This document shows, piece after piece, positions 1 through 7,058 of a stretch of DNA of 20,683 bases. Where the stretch lies: positions 1-20,683 of the forward strand of contig MHEA01000131.1 of NCBI GenBank assembly GCA_001805085.1, read 5' to 3'. The DNA comes from Nitrospirae bacterium GWC2_57_9. Lineage in GTDB: Bacteria; Nitrospirota; UBA9217. A program made the position numbers and the translations under genes. The notes under the pieces are model-generated. The model worked only from the letters and a program-made list of their open reading frames with translations, did no database searches and had not been told where the DNA came from. Each line of letters begins with the position of its first letter. Position 1 is the first letter of the stretch.

Positions 1-1031
1 GTGCGGTAAAAGGCCGTCAGGTAATGCTCCAGCGTGTTCGGTTCCTGGCGCAGGTACTCGCCGGGCGGCGTGACCTGGAGCCGGGCGTTGTGCAGGCGGG
101 CAAGCCATTCGGCAGCCATGCGCAGGTAGAGCCTGGCATCATGGAGACCGCTGTGGACGAGCGCGTCGAAAAGGCTCCTCCCGGGAATGCCCTGCTCGAT
201 CACGATCAGGTTTTTTTCATCGCTGCCCAACTGCCGGGGCACCCGGAACCGTCCTTCGCTGAAACCGTGCCTGCTGATCTCTTCGATGATGCGCGTGGTC
301 CGCGAAGCGGAGCGCCAGGTGTCCGCGTCCCCGTGCGCCCTGACCACGTACTGTTCCGCGGTGGTTCTCCCGCCCCGCGTTCCGAGACCGACCTCGGTGA
401 CGCGCGTGTTCGAGGTGCCGGAGCGGGGGATCTCCTCGAAAAAGGGGCGGCACCGTCCTGCCCGGATCTCGGCTGCCAGGTCGATCACTGTCGCAACGGG
501 ATGGTCGAAGATGGTGGGGTACAGCCCGGTGTAGCTCAAGGCGTGCGTATCCGTTCCGGACAGCGCCGTGAACTTGTAGCGGTGCCAGTCCCGCAAACCG
601 CGGTTGTTCTCGTCGATGGTATGGTTCGAGTTGAAGATCTCGATGCCGTCGATCAGCAGATAGAGCAGGTTCTCCAGGGGAGGGATCTGTTCGTGGCGAT
701 AGGGATGGGCCCAGACCAGGGCCGCGTCGGGGAACCTCGCGCGGATCGCCGCGAGTCCGGTCCCCCGCTCGATCTTCGCCTCCGCGCCATAGACCAGCAC
801 GTGGCCGATCTCGGGCGTTTCCACCTCCTGGCCTGCAAGGATCAGGTAGTGATCGGGCACTTTCAGGCGCGAGCGCAGTTCCCGTATTTCCTCCTGGGGC
901 CAGAGATAATGGTGGTCGGTCAGGACCGTGCCCTGCAGGCCCTTGTCGAAGTTCCTCTGGACCAGGTCGGCGGCCTTTACATGGCTGCAGGCGGAGTGCT
1001 CTTCCGTATGTGCGTGCATTTCAAAAATCAT
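1..1031 (-). CDS. PHP-domain metal-dependent hydrolase fused to APH-type kinase domain (C-terminus outside window)
   Basis: The gene is open from an ATG at 1031 to the window edge, about 343 codons, with no stop. The first ~200 residues are a PHP domain: HAHT at residues 6-9, a later TDHH, a GQEVETPE segment, an AHPY motif and a GTDTHA motif are the metal-ligand positions expected of PHP phosphoesterases. After about residue 210 the sequence changes to the N-lobe and hinge of an aminoglycoside/choline-type phosphotransferase: IEQGIPGRSLFDAL followed by AAEWLARLHN. The catalytic HGDxxxxN loop would lie beyond position 1 and cannot be seen. A second in-frame ATG at 1019 also precedes HAHT, and neither start has a clear SD. 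I infer a bifunctional enzyme that hydrolyses a phosphoester and phosphorylates a small molecule; the substrate is unknown. It follows ligD on the same strand after 123 bp containing a hairpin repeat. Confidence 0.8.
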   Translation of the reverse strand, partial: MIFEMHAHTEEHSACSHVKAADLVQRNFDKGLQGTVLTDHHYLWPQEEIRELRSRLKVPDHYLILAGQEVETPEIGHVLVYGAEAKIERGTGLAAIRARFPDAALVWAHPYRHEQIPPLENLLYLLIDGIEIFNSNHTIDENNRGLRDWHRYKFTALSGTDTHALSYTGLYPTIFDHPVATVIDLAAEIRAGRCRPFFEEIPRSGTSNTRVTEVGLGTRGGRTTAEQYVVRAHGDADTWRSASRTTRIIEEISRHGFSEGRFRVPRQLGSDEKNLIVIEQGIPGRSLFDALVHSGLHDARLYLRMAAEWLARLHNARLQVTPPGEYLRQEPNTLEHYLTAFYR

Positions 1032-1048
1032 AGCTTTAAATCAGGATT

Positions 1049-1134
1049 TACCACGAAGTTCGCGAAGGTCACGAAGAAATTCAACGCTGAGACGGTTGCC
1101 CTTACCTTCGTGTGCTTCGTGAGCTTCGTGGTGA
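1049..1134. repeat. Imperfect 'acgaag' hairpin repeat
   Basis: The left arm (about 1049-1076) contains ccacgaag, gcgaagg and cacgaag. The right arm (about 1104-1132) contains the complementary ccttcgtg, gcttcgtg and gcttcgtggt. The arms pair imperfectly over about 27 bp around a ~27-nt loop. It lies between ligD and the PHP gene. Repeats of this CACGAAG type occur in many environmental bacterial genomes, so I read it as a miniature repeat that may also act as a transcript-end structure. There is no clean U-tract on the ligD-transcript side. Confidence 0.65.
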
Positions 1135-1154
1135 AAAAATAGCTTCTTGACCTT

Positions 1155-3761
1155 CTAACTGTTTTCCGACGGCTCCCGTCGCAAGACCTTCATCCACTCC
1201 ACGGCATTTCGGAGAGTGACAGGTTCTGCCAGCAGCTCCTCGTTCAAGTCGCTGTCGTCGATCGGGATCGCGATCGGCGCTCCTGGTTTTGCGCGCGTGG
1301 AATAAGGAACGATCGTGCTGGCCCCGAGGCTGTTCCTGAGATAGTCCACCAGGATTTTTCCGGTCCGTTTGCGCTTGGTAACGGTCGCCACGAACCATTC
1401 CGGCCTGGTCCGGACCATCTCGAGCGCGATGGCCCGGGAGACCGTTTTTAATTCGTCCCAGTTCATTCCCGGCCTGAGCGGCACGACGATATGAATGCCT
1501 TTGCCGCCGGTCAATTTCAGGTGCGGCTCCATCCCGTTCTTCTTCAGAAAGTCGCGAATAAAGAAGGTGGCTTCGATCAGCCTTCCTTTCGATACGTCGG
1601 GAGCCGGGTCGAGATCGAAAATCATCCGGTCCGGGTGCTCCACATCATCGGCGCGGCAGCCGAGCATGTGGATCTCTAGCACGCCGAACTGGGCCAGCGA
1701 CAGAATGCCTGTTATGTCGTCCACGACCGGATAGAGCCCTACCTGCCCCTTTTCCTCGATGGGCGTTGTCCTTACCCCCTCCGGGATGTCGTCGCGCAGA
1801 TGCTTTTGAAAAAAACAGTTCCGCCGCATATCCTCGGAGAGCCCTTCCGGGCAGCGGACCAGGACGAGCGGCCTGTTTGCGGCTTCGGGCAGCATAACTC
1901 CGCCGACGCGCAGATAATAGCGGGCAAGCTCCTCTTTGGTCACGCCTGTTTCCGGGTACAGCACCTTATCGGGATTGGTGAGTTTGATCGGGATGATTAA
2001 CTCCTCCACACCTTCCCTTACTAACCCCTCCTTATCCCTCCCCTTAACTAAGGGGAGGGATAAGGGTCGTTGATCTTTTTCTTCGTCCCCGGGAGGAGGC
2101 GTTTCCTTCTCGATGCCGATCTCTTCGGGCTTCTTGTCTTCCCGCAGTCCCACGAAGGACGGATGCCGGAGATGTCCTCCCTCGGTCCAGTCCGAGAATT
2201 CCACTTCCGCCACCAGCCGGGGCGCGACGTACCGGACGTCGCGGTTCCGGGCGTCTTCCAGAGGGGGCGCGAAGGGGGAAGCGTTCTGCTCCAGTTGCTT
2301 CAGCCGTTCGTGCACCAGTTTGATGGAATCTTCGTTGAAGCCGGTGCCGACGTTGCCGCAGTAGACGAGCTGCCGCTTTTCATTATAATAGCCGAGCACC
2401 AGGGAGCCGAAGAGGGAACGCGTCCCTTTGGGCGCCGTGTAGCCGCCGACCACGAACTCCTGGCGGTTGATGCATTTCTTCTTGACCCAGTACCGCGTCC
2501 GCTTCTGCACGTAGGGGCTGTCGCCGCGCTTCGCGATGATCCCCTCGAAGGAGTTTTCGCAGGCCGCACGCAGCACCCGGGCTCCTGATTGATCCACGTG
2601 CTCGCTATACCGTACGGACGGCACGCGTTCCCGGTACATGGTGAGCAGTTCCCGCAGGACCTTCTTGCGCTCAGTCAGGGGAAGGCCGGTCAGATCGTGA
2701 TCCTCATAATAGGGCAGGTCGAAGACGAAATAGACCAGGCCCTTCTCGTTGGCGCTCCTCAGGATATTCTGGAGCTTCTGGAAGTTCGTGGTCCCATCGG
2801 GGTTCATCACCACGACCTCGCCATCGAGGATCGCATTCCGGACGGGAAGCCGCGAAAGCTCGCGGACCAGGGGCGTAAACTTTCCGGTCCAGTCCTGGCC
2901 CCGCCGGGTGACTAAGGTGACCCGGCCTTGGCTGATCCTGGCGATCAGCCGGTATCCGTCGAACTTTATCTCCGAGACCCAGGGACCGCCTTCAGGCAGG
3001 CGGGTGACCAGCGTTGCAAGCTGCGGGAAAAACGATTCCGGCCAGGGAGCTTTCGTCCCCCGGGGCGGCGGCGGGGCCGGCTTTGGGGCCTGGTCCTTGC
3101 GCGGCGATGCTTCACGCGAGCCCTTCCAGTAGGCGTTCTTCTGAGCGGTGATCTGCTCCATGGACCTGCCGGTCTTTACGCTGAGCGGCTCCTGGGCGGT
3201 CACCTCCAGGCCCCGCAGGCCCTTCGTTTCTTCATCGGACGCCTTGATCAGAAGCCAGTTGTCCCGCGGCGGCTCGTCGAACTCCTCCTGGACGCGCTCC
3301 CGGATCCGGATGAGCTTCCAGATGCCCTTCAACTTCCGGCCCTCGAGACGGAACGTGAGCTTGCCCTCGTGCAGCCCTTTTTTCCAGTCACCAAGCGGGG
3401 TCCAGGTGCCGCGGTCCCAGACCATGACCGTGCCGGCGCCGTACTCGTTCTCCGGGATGATGCCTTCGAAATCTGCGTATTCCAGCGGGTGGTCTTCCAC
3501 ATGCACGGCAAGCCTTTTTTCGCCGGGATCGTAGCTGGGGCCGCGGGGCACGGCCCAGCTTTTCAGCACGCCCTCCGCTTCGAGGCGCAGGTCGTAATGG
3601 AGGCGCCGGGCTGCATGTTGTTGTACGACGAATAGCGGGGCAGGGGAGGGCGCGGGGATCCCGCCCTCGGGCTCCCGGGTCCTCTTGAAATCTCTCTTGC
3701 TGCGGTATTTTTCGAGGTCCGCGACCTCAGGCGGCCTTTTTCTGTTTTTTCTTTCGGCCAT
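1155..3761 (-). CDS. ligD: Multifunctional ATP-dependent DNA ligase D (phosphoesterase-ligase-polymerase)
   Basis: This 868-aa protein is the end-processing and sealing enzyme of bacterial non-homologous end joining, recruited to double-strand breaks by Ku. Domain order is as in Pseudomonas LigD. The 3'-phosphoesterase (residues ~40-185) has H49, D57, R59 and H91 at the spacing of the known active site. The ligase (~240-540) has the nucleophile K266 in EIKFDGYR. The primase/polymerase (~590-865) has D716 and D718 in FDLDP, TGGKGIHIVV, and D806 in ILVDYL. I chose the ATG at 3761 because homologues begin shortly before the EKYRxKRDF motif (residues 18-25) and agaagaag precedes it; an ATG at 3854 in the same frame would lie deep inside ku. 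The start overlaps the 3' end of ku by 35 bp, which suggests coupled translation. Residues ~564-588, between ligase and polymerase, are encoded by a palindromic repeat. Confidence 0.97.
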   Translation of the reverse strand: MAERKNRKRPPEVADLEKYRSKRDFKRTREPEGGIPAPSPAPLFVVQQHAARRLHYDLRLEAEGVLKSWAVPRGPSYDPGEKRLAVHVEDHPLEYADFEGIIPENEYGAGTVMVWDRGTWTPLGDWKKGLHEGKLTFRLEGRKLKGIWKLIRIRERVQEEFDEPPRDNWLLIKASDEETKGLRGLEVTAQEPLSVKTGRSMEQITAQKNAYWKGSREASPRKDQAPKPAPPPPRGTKAPWPESFFPQLATLVTRLPEGGPWVSEIKFDGYRLIARISQGRVTLVTRRGQDWTGKFTPLVRELSRLPVRNAILDGEVVVMNPDGTTNFQKLQNILRSANEKGLVYFVFDLPYYEDHDLTGLPLTERKKVLRELLTMYRERVPSVRYSEHVDQSGARVLRAACENSFEGIIAKRGDSPYVQKRTRYWVKKKCINRQEFVVGGYTAPKGTRSLFGSLVLGYYNEKRQLVYCGNVGTGFNEDSIKLVHERLKQLEQNASPFAPPLEDARNRDVRYVAPRLVAEVEFSDWTEGGHLRHPSFVGLREDKKPEEIGIEKETPPPGDEEKDQRPLSLPLVKGRDKEGLVREGVEELIIPIKLTNPDKVLYPETGVTKEELARYYLRVGGVMLPEAANRPLVLVRCPEGLSEDMRRNCFFQKHLRDDIPEGVRTTPIEEKGQVGLYPVVDDITGILSLAQFGVLEIHMLGCRADDVEHPDRMIFDLDPAPDVSKGRLIEATFFIRDFLKKNGMEPHLKLTGGKGIHIVVPLRPGMNWDELKTVSRAIALEMVRTRPEWFVATVTKRKRTGKILVDYLRNSLGASTIVPYSTRAKPGAPIAIPIDDSDLNEELLAEPVTLRNAVEWMKVLRREPSENS
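1995..2068. repeat. In-frame palindromic element inside the ligD linker
   Basis: Perfect 16-bp arms at 2031-2046 (cttatccctcccctta) and 2049-2064 are separated by only 2 nt. The surrounding pyrimidine-rich stretch with further actaacccctcc and ccttccctt motifs belongs to the same repeat. On the coding strand it reads in frame as PLSLPLVKG...KEGLVREG, low-complexity sequence between the ligase and polymerase domains that I do not recognise as part of the LigD fold. Outer limits are approximate. It resembles palindromic elements that insert in frame into genes (Rickettsia palindromic elements are the known example), but I cannot assign it to a named family. Confidence 0.8.
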
Positions 3762-4557
3762 CTTCTTCTGTCCGCTCCAGGCTTTTTCGGAGAAGCTGCA
3801 TGATGTCCTCTCCCATGGTCGGCGCAACTTCTTCCGCCGGCTGCTCCTCGGCAACGGTGACCATGCCGGTCTTCGCTTTCTTCTCGATCCAGTCCATGAG
3901 CCGCTGCCGGTACTGGTCCCGGTATTTTTCCGGCTTCCAGCCGGTGGTCAGGGACTCGATGAACCGTTCCGCCATCTCGATCTCGCGCGCCGACACCTTG
4001 AACTCTTCCACGTTCCCGGAAGGGAAATCGTAATCCGATGCTTTCCGGAGCTCCTCTTCGTAGCGCAGGAGGTCCAGGACCAGGGCGTTGTCCCGGGGAA
4101 AGAGGGCGGCGACGTACTCCCGGGTCCTGATCACGACGCGGGCAATGCCGGTCTTTTTCGTTTTCTTCAGCGTCTCCCGCAGCAGCACATAGCCCTTGAT
4201 CCCGGCCTTGGACGGAACGAGGTAGTAGGGCTTGTCGTAATAGACGGCGTTGATCTCGTCGGCGGCAACGAAATCCTCCAGTTCCACGGTCTGCGTGGCC
4301 TTCACGTCTGCGCGCTTGAAGTCCTCATCGCCGAGCAGCACATACTCGTTCTCTTCGTATTCGTACCCCTTCACGATATCCTCCCAGGGGACCTCCTGGC
4401 CGGTCCGTTCGTTCACGCGCTGGTACCGGACCTTGGCCTTGTTTCGCTGGTCGATCAGGTTGAAGTGCAGCTCCGAACGCTGTTCCGCGGGATAGAGCGT
4501 CACGGGGATGTTGATCAGCCCGAAGGATATGTGGCCTTTCCAGATGGGACGAGCCAT
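3727..4557 (-). CDS. ku: Ku homodimer DNA end-binding protein
   Basis: This 276-aa bacterial Ku forms a ring-shaped homodimer that threads onto double-strand break ends and recruits LigD. The N-terminus MARPIWKGHISFGLINIPV is the family signature, followed by the YxxV/YxRV core (ERTGQEVPWEDIVKGYEY) and the expected Ku beta-barrel sequence. The C-terminus ends in a short basic tail (GRKKKQKKAA) of the kind that modulates DNA binding and ligase contact in other Ku proteins. The ATG at 4557 is supported by AGGAGG nine bases upstream; an in-frame ATG at 4593 lies in repeat DNA and was rejected. The stop lies inside ligD, so the two are co-transcribed. The SD directly abuts the palindromic repeat at 4571-4699, so the upstream region has been rearranged. 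Confidence 0.97.
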   Translation of the reverse strand: MARPIWKGHISFGLINIPVTLYPAEQRSELHFNLIDQRNKAKVRYQRVNERTGQEVPWEDIVKGYEYEENEYVLLGDEDFKRADVKATQTVELEDFVAADEINAVYYDKPYYLVPSKAGIKGYVLLRETLKKTKKTGIARVVIRTREYVAALFPRDNALVLDLLRYEEELRKASDYDFPSGNVEEFKVSAREIEMAERFIESLTTGWKPEKYRDQYRQRLMDWIEKKAKTGMVTVAEEQPAEEVAPTMGEDIMQLLRKSLERTEEDGRKKKQKKAA

Positions 4558-4570
4558 TGGACTTCCTCCT

Positions 4571-4699
4571 AAGCACCAAATCCCAAATAACAAATTCCAA
4601 ATAATGACCGAAATTCAAAGCACCTGGAAAAATGTTTTATTGGAGCTTTGAATTTCGTGCTTATTTGAGATTTGGTGCTTGTTATTTGGTGTTTGCTTT
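4571..4699. repeat. Palindromic 'gcaccaaat' miniature element, copy 1
   Basis: The left part (aagcaccaaatcccaaataa...) and the right part (ttatttgagatttggtgctt...) are inverted copies of each other, giving an AT-rich palindromic element of ~129 bp in GC-rich surroundings. A related copy lies at 4861-4976. One edge touches the ku SD and the other coincides with the point where the upstream SDR reading frame leaves its conserved sequence. No transposase is encoded, so it would be non-autonomous. Confidence 0.75.
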
Positions 4700-4842
4700 A
4701 TGAAGGCCACCTTGTCCAGCAGTTTGTCGCTGCCCTTGTAGCCCGGCCTGATCACTTCGGGCTCCGGCTGCATCTGCGACTGCCGGCCCGGCTCCTTCTG
4801 CTGCTGTTCCGGAAAGTCCCTGGGAAGTTTTCTCTCAGGCAT
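4615..4842 (-). pseudogene. N-terminal remnant of a YghA-type short-chain dehydrogenase
   Basis: The ATG at 4842 has a good SD (ggaggtaata). The first 48 residues (RDFPEQQQKEPG, a Met/Pro-rich stretch, YKGSDKLLDKVAFI) match the start of YghA/YhdF-family NAD(P)-dependent SDR oxidoreductases, in which KVAFI is directly followed by the TGGxSGIG nucleotide-binding loop. Here the frame runs instead into the palindromic repeat after residue 48 (position ~4699), giving a 27-residue tail (KQTPNNKHQ...) and a stop at 4615. The Rossmann fold and the catalytic Tyr/Lys are absent, so an SDR enzyme is not possible. The rest of the gene has been deleted or replaced by the repeat. The 75-aa peptide may still be translated. 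The assignment rests on the recognisable N-terminal leader and is strong but not proven. Confidence 0.75.
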
Positions 4843-4860
4843 TATTACCTCCGTGTAAAG

Positions 4861-4976
4861 CAAGCACCAAATTTCAAGCTCCAAATAGCAAATAAATTCC
4901 AATATTCAAACGGTTTTGTTTCGGTCATTGCTGTTGGAGCTTGTTTGGAACTTGTCATTTGTTATTTGATGCTTGC
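4861..4976. repeat. Palindromic 'gcaccaaat' miniature element, copy 2
   Basis: It begins caagcaccaaatttcaagctcc and ends ttgttatttgatgcttgcc, which are inverted relatives of each other; inner segments also pair (agctccaaat with ttggagct). It belongs to the same family as copy 1 at 4571-4699. It supplies the TAA stop and last codons of the DUF6496 gene and ends just upstream of the SD of the SDR remnant. Confidence 0.7.
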
Positions 4977-5201
4977 CGGACTGCTCTTCCTCTTTCTTGC
5001 CCCGGTCGAGCTTTTTCTTCTGCTCGAGGGCGCAGGCGGCACCTTGGCTCCTTTTTTGCGGGCCTCGGAAAGGCCGATGGCGATCGCCTGTTTGGGGTTC
5101 CTGACCTTCTTCCCGCTCCCGCCGCTCCGGAGCTTGCCTTCCTTCATTTTTTCCATGGCCTGCCCCACCGATTTCTGTGACTGCTTTCCGTAGCGTGCCA
5201 T
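4962..5201 (-). CDS. DUF6496 small basic protein
   Basis: This is a 79-aa, very basic protein (MARYGKQSQKSVGQAMEKMKEG at the start). The central motif NPKQAIAIGLSEARKKG (residues ~35-51) is the hallmark of DUF6496 proteins, whose function is not known; the Lys/Arg/Ser-rich composition suggests nucleic-acid binding, which is inference. The ATG at 5201 has gaggagg eight bases upstream. It starts 13 bp after the hemerythrin stop, so the two are likely in one operon. The last residues (PASIK) and the TAA stop come from the inserted repeat at 4861-4976, so the native C-terminus may have been replaced. Confidence 0.85.
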   Translation of the reverse strand: MARYGKQSQKSVGQAMEKMKEGKLRSGGSGKKVRNPKQAIAIGLSEARKKGAKVPPAPSSRRKSSTGARKRKSSPASIK

Positions 5202-5214
5202 AGTCTCCTCCTCA

Positions 5215-5706
5215 TCAGGCCGCTTTTTTCTCGGTCTCGCTTTTCATCTGCCGGATCTGGTCCGTGATCTCTTTGATCCGGTCCGGTTCCAGCACGTTTT
5301 TGACCAGCTTGAAGATGTTCTTTTCCTCTTCCTGGAGATGATGGCTCACGATCTCCTGGAACACTTTGAATTTGGCCATCCAGCGGTCGTCCTCGATGTC
5401 CACGCCGCTGAACTCACCGAGCACCATCTTCGCCACATGGTGCTCCTCATAGGATTCGAGGGCCTTGTCCGAGCTTTCCTCGTTCTGCTCCAGGGCCGGG
5501 TAAAAGAACTTCTCCTCCAGTTCCATGTGCTCCTGGACCTCGGATTGCAGTCCGGCGAACAGTTCCCGCCGGTTCTCTCCCTCCTCGTCCTCTTCGATCT
5601 GTTCGAGCAGGTCCCTCACCTTGTCATGGTCCTGCTTCAGAAGGTCGATGAAGGTCACTTCCTTTTTTCCCTTTGATGATGATTTTGATTTGCTCTGCGG
5701 GCTCAT
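5215..5706 (-). CDS. Hemerythrin HHE cation-binding domain protein
   Basis: This 163-aa soluble protein is predicted to bind a non-haem di-iron centre in a four-helix bundle; relatives sense or handle oxygen, nitric oxide or iron. Visible ligand candidates are H27 (QDHDKV), H60 and E64 (HMELEEKFFYPAL), H89/H90 (YEEHHVAK) and H122/H123 with E127 (SHHLQEEEKNIF). A Ser/Lys-rich N-terminal ~15 residues and a charged C-terminal tail (ETEKKAA) flank the domain. The ATG at 5706 is preceded by AGGAGGT. It precedes the DUF6496 gene by 13 bp and lies in a run of same-strand stress and repair genes, so I infer an oxidative or stationary-phase stress role. Confidence 0.92.
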   Translation of the reverse strand: MSPQSKSKSSSKGKKEVTFIDLLKQDHDKVRDLLEQIEEDEEGENRRELFAGLQSEVQEHMELEEKFFYPALEQNEESSDKALESYEEHHVAKMVLGEFSGVDIEDDRWMAKFKVFQEIVSHHLQEEEKNIFKLVKNVLEPDRIKEITDQIRQMKSETEKKAA

Positions 5707-5754
5707 AGAGCACCTCCTGTAAGTTGTATTAGTTTTTGACGATGTGGTCGCGGT

Positions 5755-6855
5755 TCATCCCGTTTTCATGCGGATCTGTTCATACGTATCCGCCTTCTTC
5801 CTCTCTTCTCCGGCCCCGTTCCTCGTCCCTGCTTCGTTGTTCCTCGCGATTGCCTGGTCAGCCGTCCTGGTGAGGAAAGAAGGGACCGCGGACGCGCTAT
5901 CCCATCCCGTCCTGCCGGCGGAGCCCTTCACCGCGTCAGGAGAAGGCAGAATGCGGGCGGCCAGCCTGGCCAGGACCGCGGTCAGCCCGGGCAACTGCGC
6001 ATTCATCGCCTTGAGCAGCCGGGCACTCATGCCGAGCGTGACCGCTGCCTCCCCGTAGCGGCATGCTTCCACGACCCGGCGGGCCGCCCGTTCCGCGTTG
6101 ATGGAGAAGAGCGGTATGCCGAGCAGCGTTGCGAACCAGCGGAACTCCTTTTTGTGCTGCCCCTTGTACTGCGCGTTCACGTGAGAGCCGGTACGCATGA
6201 GCCCGGGTAGGACGGTCGTCACGAGGATACCGTCCTTTGCAAGCTCGGCCCGGACTCCGTCGGACAAGCCGGTCAGGGCGAACTTTCCCGTGGAATAGGG
6301 AATGAGGTGGGGCACGGCAACAACGCCGCCGATGGACGAGATGTTCACGATCCGGCCGCATCCCTGCATCTGCATTACCGGCGTTACCGCCCTGATCAGG
6401 GAGAGCGGGCCCCAGACATGCACGTCCAGGGATTCGCGGAAGTCCTCTCCCGTCATGTTCTCGAAGGGGCCGACCTGCATCACGCCGGCGTTGTTGATCA
6501 GCACGTCGATGCGGCCGCGTTCGGTCACGATCAGGTCGACGACGCGGTCAACCTCGTCGGCGTTCCGGATGTCGCATGCATGGACCAGAACATAGCCGCC
6601 GAGGCTGATCAGCTCCCTGCGGGCGCGCTCGAGTTCTCCCTGATCGCGGGCAAGAAGGGTCAGGCGGGCGCCTTCCCGGGCAAAGAGGCGGGCCATCTCC
6701 AGTCCCAGTCCCCGGGAGCCGCCGGTGATGACCACCGATGCTCCCCGAAAGCTCATCCGGCGGCGCTGCCGGATGATCCCGGAGAGCAGGAGCGCGCCTC
6801 CGGCCAGGGCCAGCAGGCCTGGCATAATGTCTGAAATCGATGTTCTTCTTCGCAT
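5755..6855 (-). CDS. Membrane-anchored short-chain dehydrogenase/reductase (SDR)
   Basis: This 366-aa NAD(P)-dependent oxidoreductase has a hydrophobic segment at residues ~10-28 followed by RQRRR, consistent with a single N-terminal membrane anchor and a cytoplasmic enzyme domain. Classical SDR motifs are TGGSRGLG (44-51), NNAG (121-124), S174 in NISSIGG, and Y187-x3-K191 in PYSTGK. The ~100 residues after the catalytic core include a long, poorly conserved tail (from about 310). The start is uncertain: I prefer the ATG at 6855 because it includes the anchor; an ATG at 6921 lies in repeat-adjacent DNA, and an internal ATG before SFRGASVVITGG would give a soluble enzyme. No strong SD is seen. 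The substrate cannot be predicted. It stands 48 bp upstream of the hemerythrin gene. Confidence 0.9.
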   Translation of the reverse strand: MRRRTSISDIMPGLLALAGGALLLSGIIRQRRRMSFRGASVVITGGSRGLGLEMARLFAREGARLTLLARDQGELERARRELISLGGYVLVHACDIRNADEVDRVVDLIVTERGRIDVLINNAGVMQVGPFENMTGEDFRESLDVHVWGPLSLIRAVTPVMQMQGCGRIVNISSIGGVVAVPHLIPYSTGKFALTGLSDGVRAELAKDGILVTTVLPGLMRTGSHVNAQYKGQHKKEFRWFATLLGIPLFSINAERAARRVVEACRYGEAAVTLGMSARLLKAMNAQLPGLTAVLARLAARILPSPDAVKGSAGRTGWDSASAVPSFLTRTADQAIARNNEAGTRNGAGEERKKADTYEQIRMKTG

Positions 6856-6910
6856 AGGTCTTCGTCTCTTAGTTTGTTGGAAACGCAGAATACAAAGAAG
6901 ACAACCTTGA

Positions 6911-7016
6911 ACCATTGACACAGATAACGGCGGATGTATTATGATTCACACGGATAAGATAACTATCTGTTCAGCGAAAATCATATTTTGCCGGCTTCTT
7001 TCTGTGTCAAAGCTTC
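6911..7016. repeat. 'ttgacac...gtgtcaa' palindromic repeat, copy 1
   Basis: It begins ttgacacagataacggcgg and ends ctgtgtcaaagcttcccgg, so the ends are inverted repeats (ttgacacag / ctgtgtcaa). The inner sequence (tattatgattcacacggataa) is nearly the same as at 14461-14489. The element lies in the 203-bp gap between the SDR and dehydrogenase genes. Confidence 0.6.
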
Positions 7017-7058
7017 CCGGTTTCCCCGGTTCTCTCCAGCTGGCATACAGACCGCCTA

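Noticed and set aside
24..1142. Long plus-strand open frame opposite the PHP-APH gene
   Set aside because: Its translation has no recognisable domain, while the minus strand encodes clear PHP and kinase motifs; it is an antisense shadow in GC-rich DNA.
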